This document shows, piece by piece, positions 13,511 to 26,900 of a DNA stretch of 64,000 nt (within the stretch, counting starts at the first letter, position 1; every line of letters begins with the position of its first letter). The stretch is from positions 17,690,001-17,754,000 of the forward strand of contig CM054182.1 in assembly GCA_028829895.1 (NCBI GenBank), given 5' to 3'. The position numbers were made by a program, and so were the translations under genes. The notes under the pieces are model-generated. The model had not been told where the DNA came from. It saw nothing but the letters and a program-made list of their open reading frames with translations, and searched no databases. This DNA is from Sinotaia quadrata (lineage: Eukaryota; Mollusca; Gastropoda; Architaenioglossa; Viviparidae).

Positions 13511-14746
13511 CCATATATTATTAGTAACATTGTCATTATTGAATTAACTATATTTGTTGTGGTAAGAGATCATAAAGACTGAACCTTTTGGATTAATAAT
13601 AAAAAGATTAATTTTCACAATATCAGAAGTCTGCAGTGACTTGTGGGTTTTATAGTGGGGGTGAAGGAAATCAATGTTAAAGCTGTGATATTGAGTAATG
13701 TCGAAATAATACAAAACATATTGTAATTCTGGGCATGGCATGAGCTTTCTACAATCAATGTGATTTAGGCAAATATCATAATGTATTTACACATAACAAA
13801 TACAATGGTAAAATAGTAATAGTAAAATAATTCAGTTGCATAGCTTTTCTGCTGTGTGTAAGTTATTCATGATATGGGAATGTCAGTCAACATTTACTAA
13901 AGCTGTGCAGTTCAGATAATAATTTTACCTTCCTGTGCCCTAGTTTCGGGCTTGTAAGAGAATTGCTGAGAAACACTACAATAGTAATATGTGTCCTGAA
14001 GATTGATTAAAGGGTTAAAAGTCGACAAAGATTTTGTTGCAATGGCTGCAAACCAAGCTCACTTTCTAAAATTAATGATCACTGTATCAAGAATAATTGT
14101 AAAAACCTGTGATCAGTGTAAATACATGTAATACATACTGCAAGTGTAAACATATGCACACCAAAAAATGTAAACAAATACACACCTATACATGTACACA
14201 AATACAATAAAAATATGGATAATTCTAGAATTTATGTTAGCCTACATAATGCAGCATAATCCTCCTAGCAGAGTCAATATTGTGTAAAAGGAATTGGGAA
14301 ATTTAGCAATTCCTTTTAGCAGCATATCAGAAAAACCCATTTAAATCAGGATTAAAGAAAAATATTACTAATATGTATAGCATATATTTATTTTATGTAC
14401 GTTTAGATTGTGAAAGCAGTTACTTATTGCTAAAAAACATTTTTTTTTTTACATGGGTCTTATTAACACTAAATGTATTTGTATGAAGGTATTCTATATT
14501 AGCTTGAGTGAATCTTTGATTTTGGGCAAAATGGCAATTTTAATACTTCAGTACCAAGAGTCAAACAAATCAGTACAAGTCTACTAACTTACTAAGTGAG
14601 TACCAAATACATGAATATCTGTTATCTTTAGATGTTTTGAAAGGACAATTTTATGCTCTATAATTGTTCATTAGTACTTCTACAAGAATTAAACTAAGCA
14701 GCAATAAAAAAAAAAAGTTACAAATGAATTTGCAATATCATAGAAT

Positions 14747-14752
14747 TTTATT
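14747..14752 (-). terminator. Polyadenylation signal AATAAA of gene 1
   Basis: AATAAA on the minus strand (TTTATT on plus), 51 nt beyond the gene 1 stop codon. It is the first canonical signal downstream and would give a short 3' UTR. Confidence 0.6.
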
Positions 14753-14802
14753 GTTGTTTCTGACAAAGTGTTATCAGTAAGATTAATATGTTTTGTTTGA
14801 TT

Positions 14803-14930
14803 TCAGTGCTTTAGATTATGAACCTTAGAATTATTGAGTGTAATCTGAAATGTTCGAATTTCCATAGGGTTCAACATGATGATAAGGTCACTTTGACCAG
14901 AAGTCTGAGGCTGGAATCTGAAAGAGTTAT
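14803..14930 (-). CDS. Gene 1 exon 26: last coding exon, LNPMEIRTF
   Basis: Residues 980-1021 and [18 protein letters not shown] is the hallmark C-terminus of lysosomal alpha-mannosidases. Acceptor tttcag|ATAAC, phase 1. The exon lies 9.9 kb from exon 25 because an LTR element of 8.5 kb sits in between. The matching gene 2 exon has a longer, basic tail. Confidence 0.96.
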
Positions 14931-17900
14931 CTGAAAATAAACAACAATTACAGTAATATTAGAAATAGCATTTACCTGGTAATGTTCTAAGAATAATCCT
15001 TTCATTGCCGACAAAGTGTGAAGTATTTAACAAGAATATTGCTGTTCTTATTGATCTAATAAAAATTTGAAAAAATAGAACTTACAATCAAATAATGTTT
15101 GTGTTAGAGTATGAAATACAGATATATGAAATGTACAACTATAATTTAAAGAGATTGGTTTAGCATGTTTAGTTAGATTCAGATATACAAAGATTTTAAA
15201 TGTGCAGATATAAGGTAAGTTTATTTTTAGCATGCTTTGTAAGTTTAAGAGATTCAAAAATACAAATTAAAGAGTTTATTTTTAGCATGCTTTTTAAGTT
15301 TAAGAGATTCAAAAATACAAATTAAAGAGTTTATTTTTAGCATGCTTTGTAAGTTTAAGAGATTCAAAAATACAAATTAAAGAGTTTATTTTTAGCATGC
15401 TTTGTAAGTTTAAGAGATTCAAAAATACAAATTAAAGAGTTCTTTGTAGCATGTTTTGGTTACTTTCTGAAATTCAAAGATTTGAAATGAACAAATATAA
15501 ATTTAAGAATTCATTTTAGTATATGATTTTAAGTTTTAAGTGTCTGGCAGAAACATGGTTACCTGCCTGCAGAAACAAGAACATTAATCATTAACTAAAT
15601 CAATCAAAAGTAGTTAAAGCCATTGATGGATAAGAATTAATACAAGTTAAAAGTAGCCAGAGAAAGAAGAAAACTGAAACACCCAATTGTCTGATTGAGT
15701 AAATCCCGTCTTGTGTATCATCTCACATTAAAAAAATCAAATACCACCAATATTATATAGTATCATTGTCACAGGAAATGAGGGACAGAAATTATATTTT
15801 ATTTCATTTTAAAAAAAACCGCTAACAAAACTAGTTGAAATAACCCGAGTTTTGTTATTATTTACATATGTAGCATGTAAATTCCAGTAACGGTCACCTA
15901 AGATCTCTTTAGTAGACAGACGTTCGTGACGCAGTGTGTGTTAATTATCATATTGAATATATATATTAGTTTATGAAGAATATGTATATTAAATAAATTG
16001 GGACAACTGCGCAATACCGTCACGTGTTGTTGACGAGTGAAATGGCCAGTGCGCATTAGGATTGACCACAGAAAAGCGTGCATCACGATTACCACTATAT
16101 ATCCAAGGCAAGAATCATGTCACAGGACATAGCTTCTGGAAGTTTTGGAAACCTTCAGTGAGAGCTATATAAGAGGCAAAATGAAGACTTTATTCTCAAT
16201 GTTGAAAACGTCGATTCGTCTGAAGCCAGTCTAACTTCACGTATGAATTATCTCATGTACAGAGATTTCATAAAGGAAAGCTGCAATAATCTCTTTCCAT
16301 CCGTTTTCCATCCGTCTGATGCCATATATTGAGTAGCGAGGCAAAATTACTCAGTATAACTGTTGGCAAAGTGGAAAGTTCGCTGTCCAGAAAAACCTGA
16401 TGCATGCGACGCTGGTTGTATGCAGTTAACGACACGAGGGACCAACTTGTTCTTCCCCCTGTCTGAGTTCGTTTTGGCAGTCTATCCCGCAAATTGAGGG
16501 GCTGGCGCCGGAGATACATATCCGGATTTCTACACTCAATGTAATGCGACGACACATCCCACTGGACGACTCCACCCGATAATGCTAAACGTCGTTGGGA
16601 TGTCCGTTTCCACGACAACCGGTACAACGATAATTATCGAGGCTGACAACAGTCAGCTAAATTTCAGATTTCTCCCCCGTGATAATCTGAAAGTGGTGCC
16701 TAGATTCTGCAGAATCTTCACCTGTAATGCGACGCCTCAATTGCGCCGTGAATCTTCACTTTGAAGTGCCGCTTATAAGTGACGTGTGAGATTACGTCAT
16801 CTCCTTGGAACTCTGACATTAATAGTGAGTAATCATTAGCACGGCTAACGCGCACATACTTAAGTCTAGGACTCTTAAGAAAATGAACACTATTATATCG
16901 TTTGCAAAATAAGAACTCTAATGTTAAAAGTAATGCTTATTTTACATGTCAACTATTGTTAAAGCGGCCACATTTGCCGCATAAGAATTGTGTAATTAAT
17001 TTTTATTTTATATTTTGAATTTCATCATTTTCATCTCCCCTTATTTCCCACAGAGTGTATGACATTGGAAAGTTGAATGAATGATTAATCACTGTGCGAA
17101 AGAGTAGTGCCCCTTTTAAATCGGGAAATAAATAACCTGATTTAAACATCTTTCAACTCTCTTGTTATTCATAGTTTTTGAGAGGGACGAAAGAATTTGT
17201 ACTATTGTTTTGCACCGTTCGTCTGTTCGTCCATTTATTCACATTTATGATACACACTCACAACACACACCGCCAATAAAACGTTCCTTGGCATGACACT
17301 AATAAACTGGGCCCCACCCAAACATCAATGGAGTATGTCATGTGTGTCTATGTAACAACTTGACGCGACGTAGTACTGGCACACGTCACGGGCTTTTCTT
17401 GGAGGTGCACCGGAGCAGGCCAAAAATAGACTTCACCCCTTGCATCTCTAACTTCAGCTCGGGTCGGCTTGTAACGAGCCGCCCGTTTTGTGACATCTGG
17501 TGACCACTGACCGTGATCTGACAAGGTAAATTGTGTTGTTGTAAGAAAGTGTCATCTCTTTCCTGCTTTTCTATCTCATCACCATATGCATTGTTTATTG
17601 CATGTTAGGGCTTTGCTATTGAGACTTAGGTGAACTGGATTTTGATAAGACTTATTATTGTGTTGAAATAAGTTTTATAATCTTTACGCTATTATCGTTA
17701 ACGCGTACCGACTCGTGTTTAGACGTACATAGATCGATATTTTGTACGCTGCATTAGCAACTGTTGTTTTGCTAACTTTGCAAATTTGCGATTAGGATTC
17801 CTTTTACTCGTGTTTGTAATAATCCTAATCACGTGGTGGCTGGTGTTCATACGCACACCATTGCACCACTTGTGACCGACAGAGGTCAAAATCCCGCGAA

Positions 17901-20900
17901 TATTCTAAGTCACTTTATTCATACTCGTGATAACTAGCAATTTTAAAAATGGCCGAGCTAGTAAACATAAAGAAAGAACTCATGGCTATGGGTAGAGAAT
18001 TCGGGTATGAGAAAGCCGAGTTAAAGAAATACGTGGATGAGGAGATAGCTAAATGGTATGTTGCGAAAGAAAATGAGGCGAAAAACCTGAGAGAGCTAGA
18101 GGAAAAAAGATCGAAAGAGGCTATAGAGCTAGAAGATAAGAGACAGTTAGCTAAACAGCTAGAGATGCAAAACCTGAGAGAGCTAGAGGATAAGAAAAAT
18201 GAGCTAGAAGAAAAGAGACAGGTAGCTAAACATCTAGAGATGCAAACTTTGAGAGAGCTAGAGGAGAAAAGATCGAGAGAGGCTAGAGAACTAGAGGATA
18301 GGAAAAATGAGCTAGAGGAAAAAAGAGCGAAAGAGGCAAGAGAAATAGAGTTATTAAAGATTCAGTCTGCTAGGGATTTAGAAGATAAAAGGCAGGAAGT
18401 AGAAGAGAAAAAGCTTAAGTTAAAAGCTAGAGCACATCAGGAACAGCTTGAATTAGCTAAGCAAGAGGTAACAGCTAGAGAGAAGTTGTTAGATGGGACT
18501 GCTAAGCAACAGGCCGAATTAAATAAACCCCGTACACGGCTAGCTTTCTTTAACCCTGAAGTCGAGACGATTGACGAGTTTTTGACACGCTTTGACAGTT
18601 TCATTGCCAACTTTAATTACAGTGACATTGAAAAGAAACAACAACTAGGTCAAATACTTCAAGGTGAAAGCTCGCGCGCATTTACTGATCTAACGCGCGA
18701 TCCCGCTATTACTTATGCAGATCTCAAAACGGGTTTGATGCGTACTTTTCAATGTACAGCAGAAGGCTTTCGAAAAATGTTTAGGAGAGCCATACCTAAA
18801 GCAAATGACACCATGCAAGCCTTCGGTACCCGGTTACGCCATTATCTTGATAGATGGATTGATTTGACAGACATCAGGAAGACATATGAGGGTCTATTTG
18901 ATTTGATATTAAGAGATCAATTTCTCCATATTGCTCCGCCTGCAATGACGACATATTTGCAGCGAAACCCCCCCGGCTAACTTCAGTGATATGTTGAGGT
19001 TAGCAGACACGTATAATGATTACCCTGATCCGGTAATTACGAGGAGCGCACCACGCCCTCCTCCTACAAATCGGCAGAAGTATACACCGAAACCGAACCG
19101 ACCAATGACGAAATCGGAAAAACCCGAACCGGTACAGCGGACATATACTAAGTCACAAGACGTACGACGTCACACACGTGACTCCCCACCTATGACATGT
19201 TACACTTGCAAAGGGAAGGGGCATAGTTCTCAGAACTGTCCCAGTCCACGTGATGTAAAAGTATGCACTGAAACAGGTGCAACTCTAAAGACCCAACAGG
19301 CTACAGTAAACGGACAAAAAGTCAAAATACTGGTCGATACAGGCGCGTCCATAAGCTGCATAAATGCTAAACTTGTACGCCCTGAACAGTATCTAAGGGG
19401 TAGTGTCCGCATTCGATGTGTTATGGGACACCTTAGTACATGTCCAAGAGCCACTGTACATGTTACCTCACCCGTATTTTCCGGTACAGTCACCGCCGCA
19501 GTAATAAGAGACATGCAGTTCGGATTCATACTATCGCCCGAACAGTGTGACGCACACACTGATGGCATCTATCCTGTTCTCCCCGTAACCACTAGAGCAC
19601 AACGGGAACGTAGTAAACAAGGACCCCCAGCTCTAAAGATAGTCGAGAACACATTTCCGCAGTTGACCCCAAGTCAACTCAGTCACCTGCAGCAGGAGGA
19701 CAAAAGTTTGTCCTCAATGCTAAAGCTGGCACGGAAAAACACTATTACCTCCAGCAAGTACGCGACGATTACGTATTTCCTGAAGGACGGACTAGCGTTT
19801 CGGCGCACCGACTATAAGGAAAATGATACTAGAAGCACCACGTGTTTATTCACCCCTACACCACTCAGACAGCTGATTCTTAGCTTTGCACACGACTCAA
19901 TCATGTCTGGACATCAGGGCGCGCGTCGCACTGAGCAGCGAGTTCGTGAAGACTTCTTTTGGCCAGGCCTGAGTAGGGATGTTCGCTCGTACGTTCGTAC
20001 ATGTACGCAGTGTCAACAACATATTGATCGAGGGCGTGTCAGTCGAGTTCCCCTCGAGATAGTACCAACAGTAGAGGAACCATTCCTAAAAGTCGCAGTA
20101 GACATTATTGGCCCAATCATTCCCGCGGCCGAAGGAGGATATCGCTATATCCTAACAATCGTGGATTTTGCAACACGATATCCAGAAGCAGTCGCATTAA
20201 AGGGCATCACAGCAATCGAAGTCGCAGACGCTTTAATAGACGTATTTTCTCGCACGGGCGTTCCCCGAGAAATATTGAGTGACCAGGGCACTCAATTCAC
20301 CTCAGCAATGATGGCTGAAACAATGCGTCTACTAGCGTGTAAACAGTTGTTCTCATCACCATATCACGCTCAGTCTAATGGTGCCGTTGAACGTTTCAAC
20401 GGTACAATAAAGAAAATGTTAATTAAAATGGCCTCGGAACAACCCGACCAGTGGCCGCGTTTTCTAGCACCATTACTCTTCGCGTATCGCGAACTCCCAC
20501 AAGAGAGTACGGGCTACTCACCGTTCCAACTACTATACGGCAGGCAACCTCGTGGTCCCCTTAAGCTAATTAAAGAAACATGGGTCAAGGGAGACACTGT
20601 GACCGATGGTAAAGATGTTCACACGTACGTAGCCGAACTACGTCAACGTCTGACCGAAACGTGTCACTTAGCACAGGAAAACATTCGCGAAAAACAACCC
20701 CGATACAAGCGAAATTTTGACCGTACGGCTGTGGAACGTGACCTCGAACCAGGTCAGCTCGTGTTACTCTTGCGGCCCACGCATAATAACCGCATGCAAA
20801 TGCACTGGCGTGGACCCTACCGCGTTATTAAGCGTGTGAAGCAGAACGATTATAGCATACAGATAGGAAATAAGCAGAAAATCTATCACATAAATATGCT

Positions 20901-23900
20901 AAAGCGTTACTATGAACGCAGCGACGAACCGATACAAAACGTGAATGTCGCACTGATACAATTGGAAGACTCCAATTTCAGTACAGACATGATGTCCGCC
21001 GAAATCCAGCCTAACTCCGCAGTTACAGTCGATCTAGTCGAGATTGACTCGAACTTAACTGTCGAACAGCGCGACGCAATGTCAAAGCTCTTACACAGAC
21101 ACGCGCGCATATTCACCGACCAACCGGGCCACTCAGATTTGGTTGAACACCGCATCAAACTTTTAAGTGACAAACCAATACGCTTAAAACAGTACCCACA
21201 GAAATATGAGAGCACAAAGTACATAGCAGAACAGGTGCGTGAAATGCAAAAACAGGGCGTGATTGAACAGTCAATCTCCCCATATTCATCACCGGTCGTC
21301 TTAGTTAAAAAGAAAGACGGTACGCTTCGTTTTTGTGTGGACTACAGACAGTTAAATGAGATAACTGAATTCGATGCAGAACCTATTCCAAATCAGGACG
21401 AATTATTCGCAAAACTAACCAAGGCACATTACTTTTCAAAGTTTGACATGTGCAAAGGGTACTGGCAACTGTCGGTTGCTATTGACGACAGACCAAAAAC
21501 AGCATTCCCAACTCCGCTAGGCTTGTTTCAGTTTTGCCGACTACCGTTCGGACTAGCGAACGCACCCGCAACATTTGCGCGCTTCATGCGAAAATTACCG
21601 TTAGAGAGCGTTAACGCATTGAATTTCTTTGATGACATTCTGGTAGCAACAGGAACATGGGACCAACATTTATCCTCAGTGGGTGGTCTACTTGACATTC
21701 TCGAGCGCCATAGATTGACCGTGAAACCCTCCAAAGTTCGCGCGGGCTTTCGGGAGATTGAGTTTCTTGGCCATGTCATAAGTGACGGACAAATAGGCCC
21801 AAATCTAGACTTAACTGCAGCCATTCGTGACATGACCTTACCGACTACAAAGAAACAGGTCAGGGCAGTTTTGGGGCTAGTGGGGTACTACCGAAAATTT
21901 GTCCCAAACTTCAGTACGCTTCTTAAACCACTGACGGACTTAACTGGAAACAAACAACCCACGAAAATACGATGGACGGCAGAGTGTAGCACCGCCCTCG
22001 AAAAAGTGAAGGACATCTTGACCAGTAAACCCGTCCTACAGTTACCAGACTTTGACAAAAGATTTATTGTCAGGACCGACGCATCAGACGAAGGCCTCGG
22101 TGCCATACTTCTCCAAGAGACAGATGACGAATACCTACCGATAGCATACGCGTCTAAGAAACTGTTAGATCGTGAGACACGGTATTCTACGATTGAAAAA
22201 GAGTGCTTAGCAATCGTATGGGCACTCAAGAAATTTAGTGCTTATCTGTACTCTAAACCATTCATCCTGCAGTGCGATCATAAGCCGCTTACATATCTGC
22301 GCACTAGCATGTATGATAATGCTAGGCTAACTAGATGGACACTCCTGCTACAGGAGTATAGCTTCGTTGTCGAACACATCGCGGGCAGAGAAAATTCGGG
22401 TGCCGATGCATTATCCCGGCATGCCATAACCGCGATATAAACAAGAGAGAGGATAGTCTCTCCACAGATGCGCATATAATTCCTGTGGGGACTATCGTGT
22501 GAAATAAAATTTTTTTTTGTTCCTATTTGATTTCCACTCTGTGAGCTCCAATCAATTTTAAGAAGGGGGTTGTCACAGGAAATGAGGGACAGAAATTATA
22601 TTTTATTTCATTTTAAAAAAAACCGCTAACAAAACTAGTTGAAATAACCCGAGTTTTGTTATTATTTACATATGTAGCATGTAAATTCCAGTAACGGTCA
22701 CCTAAGATCTCTTTAGTAGACAGACGTTCGTGACGCAGTGTGTGTTAATTATCATATTGAATATATATATTAGTTTATGAAGAATATGTATATTAAATAA
22801 ATTGGGACAACTGCGCAATACCGTCACGTGTTGTTGACGAGTGAAATGGCCAGTGCGCATTAGGATTGACCACAGAAAAGCGTGCATCACGATTACCACT
22901 ATATATCCAAGGCAAAAATCATGTCACAGGACATAGCTTCTGGAAGTTTTGGAAACCTTCAGTGAGAGCTATATAAGAGGCAAAATGAAGACTTTATTCT
23001 CAATGTTGAAAACGTCGATTCGTCTGAAGCCAGTCTAACTTCACGTATGAATTATCTCATGTACAGAGATTTCATAAAGGAAAGCTGCAATAATCTCTTT
23101 CCATCCGTTTTCCATCCGTCTGATGCCATATATTGAGTAGCGAGGCAAAATTACTCAGTATAACTGTTGGCAAAGTGGAAAGTTCGCTGTCCAGAAAAAC
23201 CTGATGCATGCGACGCTGGTTGTATGCAGTTAACGACACGAGGGACCAACTTGTTCTTCCCCCTGTCTGAGTTCGTTTTGGCAGTCTATCCCGCAAATTG
23301 AGGGGCTGGCGCCGGAGATACATATCCGGATTTCTACACTCAATGTAATGCGACGACACATCCCACTGGACGACTCCACCCGATAATGCTAAACGTCGTT
23401 GGGATGTCCGTTTCCACGACAACCGGTACAACGATAATTATCGAGGCTGACAACAGTCAGCTAAATTTCAGATTTCTCCCCCGTGATAATCTGAAAGTGG
23501 TGCCTAGATTCTGCAGAATCTTCACCTGTAATGCGACGCCTCAATTGCGCCGTGAATCTTCACTTTGAAGTGCCGCTTATAAGTGACGTGTGAGATTACG
23601 TCATCTCCTTGGAACTCTGACATTAATAGTGAGTAATCATTAGCACGGCTAACGCGCACATACTTAAGTCTAGGACTCTTAAGAAAATGAACACTATTAT
23701 ATCGTTTGCAAAATAAGAACTCTAATGTTAAAAGTAATGCTTATTTTACATGTCAACTATTGTTAAAGCGGCCACATTTGCCGCATAAGAATTGTGTAAT
23801 TAATTTTTATTTTATATTTTGAATTTCATCATTTTCATCTCCCCTTATTTCCCACAGAGTGTATGACATTGGAAAGTTGAATGAATGATTAATCACTGTG

Positions 23901-26900
23901 CGAAAGAGTAGTGCCCCTTTTAAATCGGGAAATAAATAACCTGATTTAAACATCTTTCAACTCTCTTGTTATTCATAGTTTTTGAGAGGGACGAAAGAAT
24001 TTGTACTATTGTTTTGCACCGTTCGTCTGTTCGTCCATTTATTCACATTTATGATACACACTCACAACACACACCGCCAATAAAACGTTCCTTGGCATGA
24101 CACTAATAAACTGGGCCCCACCCAAACATCAATGGAGTATGTCATGTGTGTCTATGTAACAACTTGACGCGACGTAGTACTGGCACACGTCACGGGCTTT
24201 TCTTGGAGGTGCACCGGAGCAGGCCAAAAATAGACTTCACCCCTTGCATCTCTAACTTCAGCTCGGGTCGGCTTGTAACGAGCCGCCCGTTTTGTGACAA
24301 TCATTAACAGTTGGGCATTTTATTACATCTATCTGTGATCAGTTTATCAGTATTAACTCTCTAACACATGAATTCTAGTGTGAAAATAATTACTACTAAC
24401 ACTCTTGGAAAATACTGTAGTTGTTTTTTGATGTTTGATTTTACGACTTGAATCCTATCAATGCAATTAACTACAAACTTAGTTAATGGCAGTTTTCTTT
24501 TCACAACCTAAGTCACATCAGCATGATTAACTAACACTCAATGTTTGTTTTTACAGCCTGAGCCCCATCAGTACAATTAAAACTACACATTTACTGATTT
24601 AGTTAAGGTCAACTCGCCCCATCAGTATAATCAACAACAAATTTAGTTAATATCAAAATGAGTCCCAAATCAGTACAACTAACTAAACAATTAATGTTTT
24701 TAGGCTTATTGTAAACTGTTTGAGCAAAGCAAAACAATTTGAAAGAAAAGAGAAAGAAAAAGGTTAATCATTGCAAGAAATGTGCAAACTGCATTTGTCA
24801 CCTACCTTCATTGCCAGAGTCAGTGGTACCAGACTGAGTGTTCCAAGTAAGTCTCTGGAGGTCTGACAGTGCCAAATTGGCACCAAGAGTCAATTCTACA
24901 GCATCTACAATTTGAAATGGTGTGAACAGATTCTAAAAACACAGAGAAGAGAAAACAAAAAAGTTAAGTTAATTTATTAGAATCTGAATAAGAGATTGTA
25001 GCATAGATATTATGGTTTAGATTTAAATATCTAAAATGAACAAATTTAAATAGTTGTTTGTATGCCATGTGTTCTTGTTTTTAATTCTTTTGTGTTTCTG
25101 AACATTTCATGTATTCATTATATTGTTGCAAATGTAGGCTTTTTATGCCTATATTCTCATAAAGGACGAAAATTTACATTCCATAAAAATGAAAATTAAA
25201 ACCATTACTTATAATTTCTTTCTTAAAATAAATTCTAAAAAGAGGCTTGAAGTTAAATCCAAAAATGTCCACAGCAGCACACATCATCAAATGAAAAAGC
25301 TTCAAAAGCTCAGATTTGTGTACTGTGGCATGACTTGTGACATGGTTGTGTGACATGATTTGTGACAACAGTTATGACATTAGCTAGACTGGAGCAAAGG
25401 TTAGGCAGAAATAATTCCAAGAGAGACACAACTTCAGTTTAAATCTGTAAGAAGTGCTGCTACCTGCAAAGAAACTGTGGCTGGTTGAGAGAGAACAGGG
25501 TCTTCTCCTTTCTCATAGAAATGCTCCAAGCGTAGCAGGAAGGGCTGAGTTTCACTGGGAACTGGACCAAGGGATGGGAACTGCTCCAGTGTCAACAAGT
25601 GCACATTGGGTGGGAGTGCACTTTGAAGTCCAGACCACTAGACAAGTAAAATAATTATAATAGCAACTGGTAAATGAAACAAACGTGTGGTAAATGAAAT
25701 GAAAACACAGCTGGTAAATGAAACAAATGTGTGGTAAATGAAATGAAATGAAAACACAACTGGTAAATGACAAACATTTGAGAAATGAAATAAACACATC
25801 TAGTAAATAAAATAAACATGACTGGTAAATCAAACAAACACATCTAGTAAATGAAGTAAACAGGATTGGTAAATCAAACAAACACATCTGGTAAATGAAG
25901 TAAACATGATTAGTAAATCAAACACATCTGGTAAATGAAAAAACAGGACTGGTAAATCAAACAAACACATCTGGTAAATGAAGTAAACAGGATTAGTAAA
26001 TCAAACAAACATATGGTAAATGAAGTAAAAAGGATTAGTATCTGAAATAAACAGTGAAAGCAAACACTGACTGTTGTTCTGAAATCCCTGCTCCAGTCTG
26101 GCTGCTTGCTGTTGGCTGTAGTAAAACTGATGTCAGGCGCCATAAATAGTCGTTCTGCCAAATCACGGTGTACAGCAGCTGCTGAAGACATTGGCTCCAG
26201 TACCACATAGTGGGAGCCTTGAAACAATAAAATTAATATACTGTAAAAGTGATTTTCCTATGTATTACGATTTTATTTTTAAAACAAAACAAAAAATTAT
26301 ATGATATAAATCTTAAATAAAGCAGTTATACTATTTCCTATAAATGCAGACTTTTAATCTTGTCTATTTTTGTTTTGTTGCAATGAATTGTTTTAGTATT
26401 AAATGACAACTAAACTTGCTCTTCGCTGCCTTAGATAGTCAAAAATATGGAGGATTAGGACAAAACCGCAAACTATTTGTTGTTTTGTTTCTGTAGTCTG
26501 TTTGCAACAAACTATACACACTTGTAATCGAGCATTAAGTAAGCCCAAGGAAGTGTTCTACATATCTGTGATTTTCTAAACAAATTAGTTTTAGTTGTAT
26601 TATTAATATTAATTCTTTTGCTTTTTTTAATAATTCATAATTCATGAATTAGATTTGCCTCCGTGTTTTTCACTCTTGATTCAATTCTCAGAGTGAAATA
26701 TTTATTAGATTCAGGCTTTAACTTCAATATGCTTCTTAAGGAGCATGTGTGAAATGTTACATTTAAGATAATTAAAATAACCCAACGGCTAAAATGTAAT
26801 GAGCGGGAAAGCATTCAAGGGAAACAACTGTTGTGCTATGTCTAGACAAAGGCAGTTCCTGGTCTTTATGATGTGCTTTGATCTTCATTTCTCCTTATGT

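Larger units (their letters stand above)
15767..17495 (+). repeat. 5' LTR (1729 bp)
   Basis: Starts TGTCACAGG and ends TTTTGTGACA; the 7-bp ends are inverted copies. Offsets of internal landmarks (TATA at +399, the short open frames, AATAAA) are the same in the 3' LTR. Short open frames inside it are at identical places in both LTRs but show no recognisable protein. Confidence 0.97.
15767..24299 (+). mobile_element. Complete Gmr1-like Ty3/gypsy LTR retrotransposon
   Basis: 8533 bp bounded by 1729-bp LTRs (TGTCACA...TGTGACA) and a perfect 5-bp target duplication ATCAT (15762-15766, 24300-24304). Contains a primer site, gag, pol and a polypurine tract. There is no room for an envelope gene between pol and the 3' LTR (130 nt). 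The pol order protease - integrase - RT - RNase H differs from ordinary Ty3/gypsy elements and matches the Gmr1 group. It lies in the last intron of the alpha-mannosidase gene, antisense to it. The two LTRs differ at one position as far as I compared them (G 16112, A 22916), so the insertion is very recent. The only visible defect is a frame break in gag at a C run. Confidence 0.97.

Noticed and set aside
16268..16627. 119-codon antisense open frame in the LTR, also at 23072-23431
   Set aside because: Present in both LTRs only because they are identical; no recognisable domain, and it overlaps LTR control regions.
19230..22229. Several antisense open frames of about 100 codons over pol
   Set aside because: Shadow frames opposite a 1149-codon gene with clear domains.
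25552..26227. Antisense-looking 105-111-codon frames with LFTSFT repeats
   Set aside because: They run from real exons 23/24 into the intronic repeat; only the exon parts are coding.
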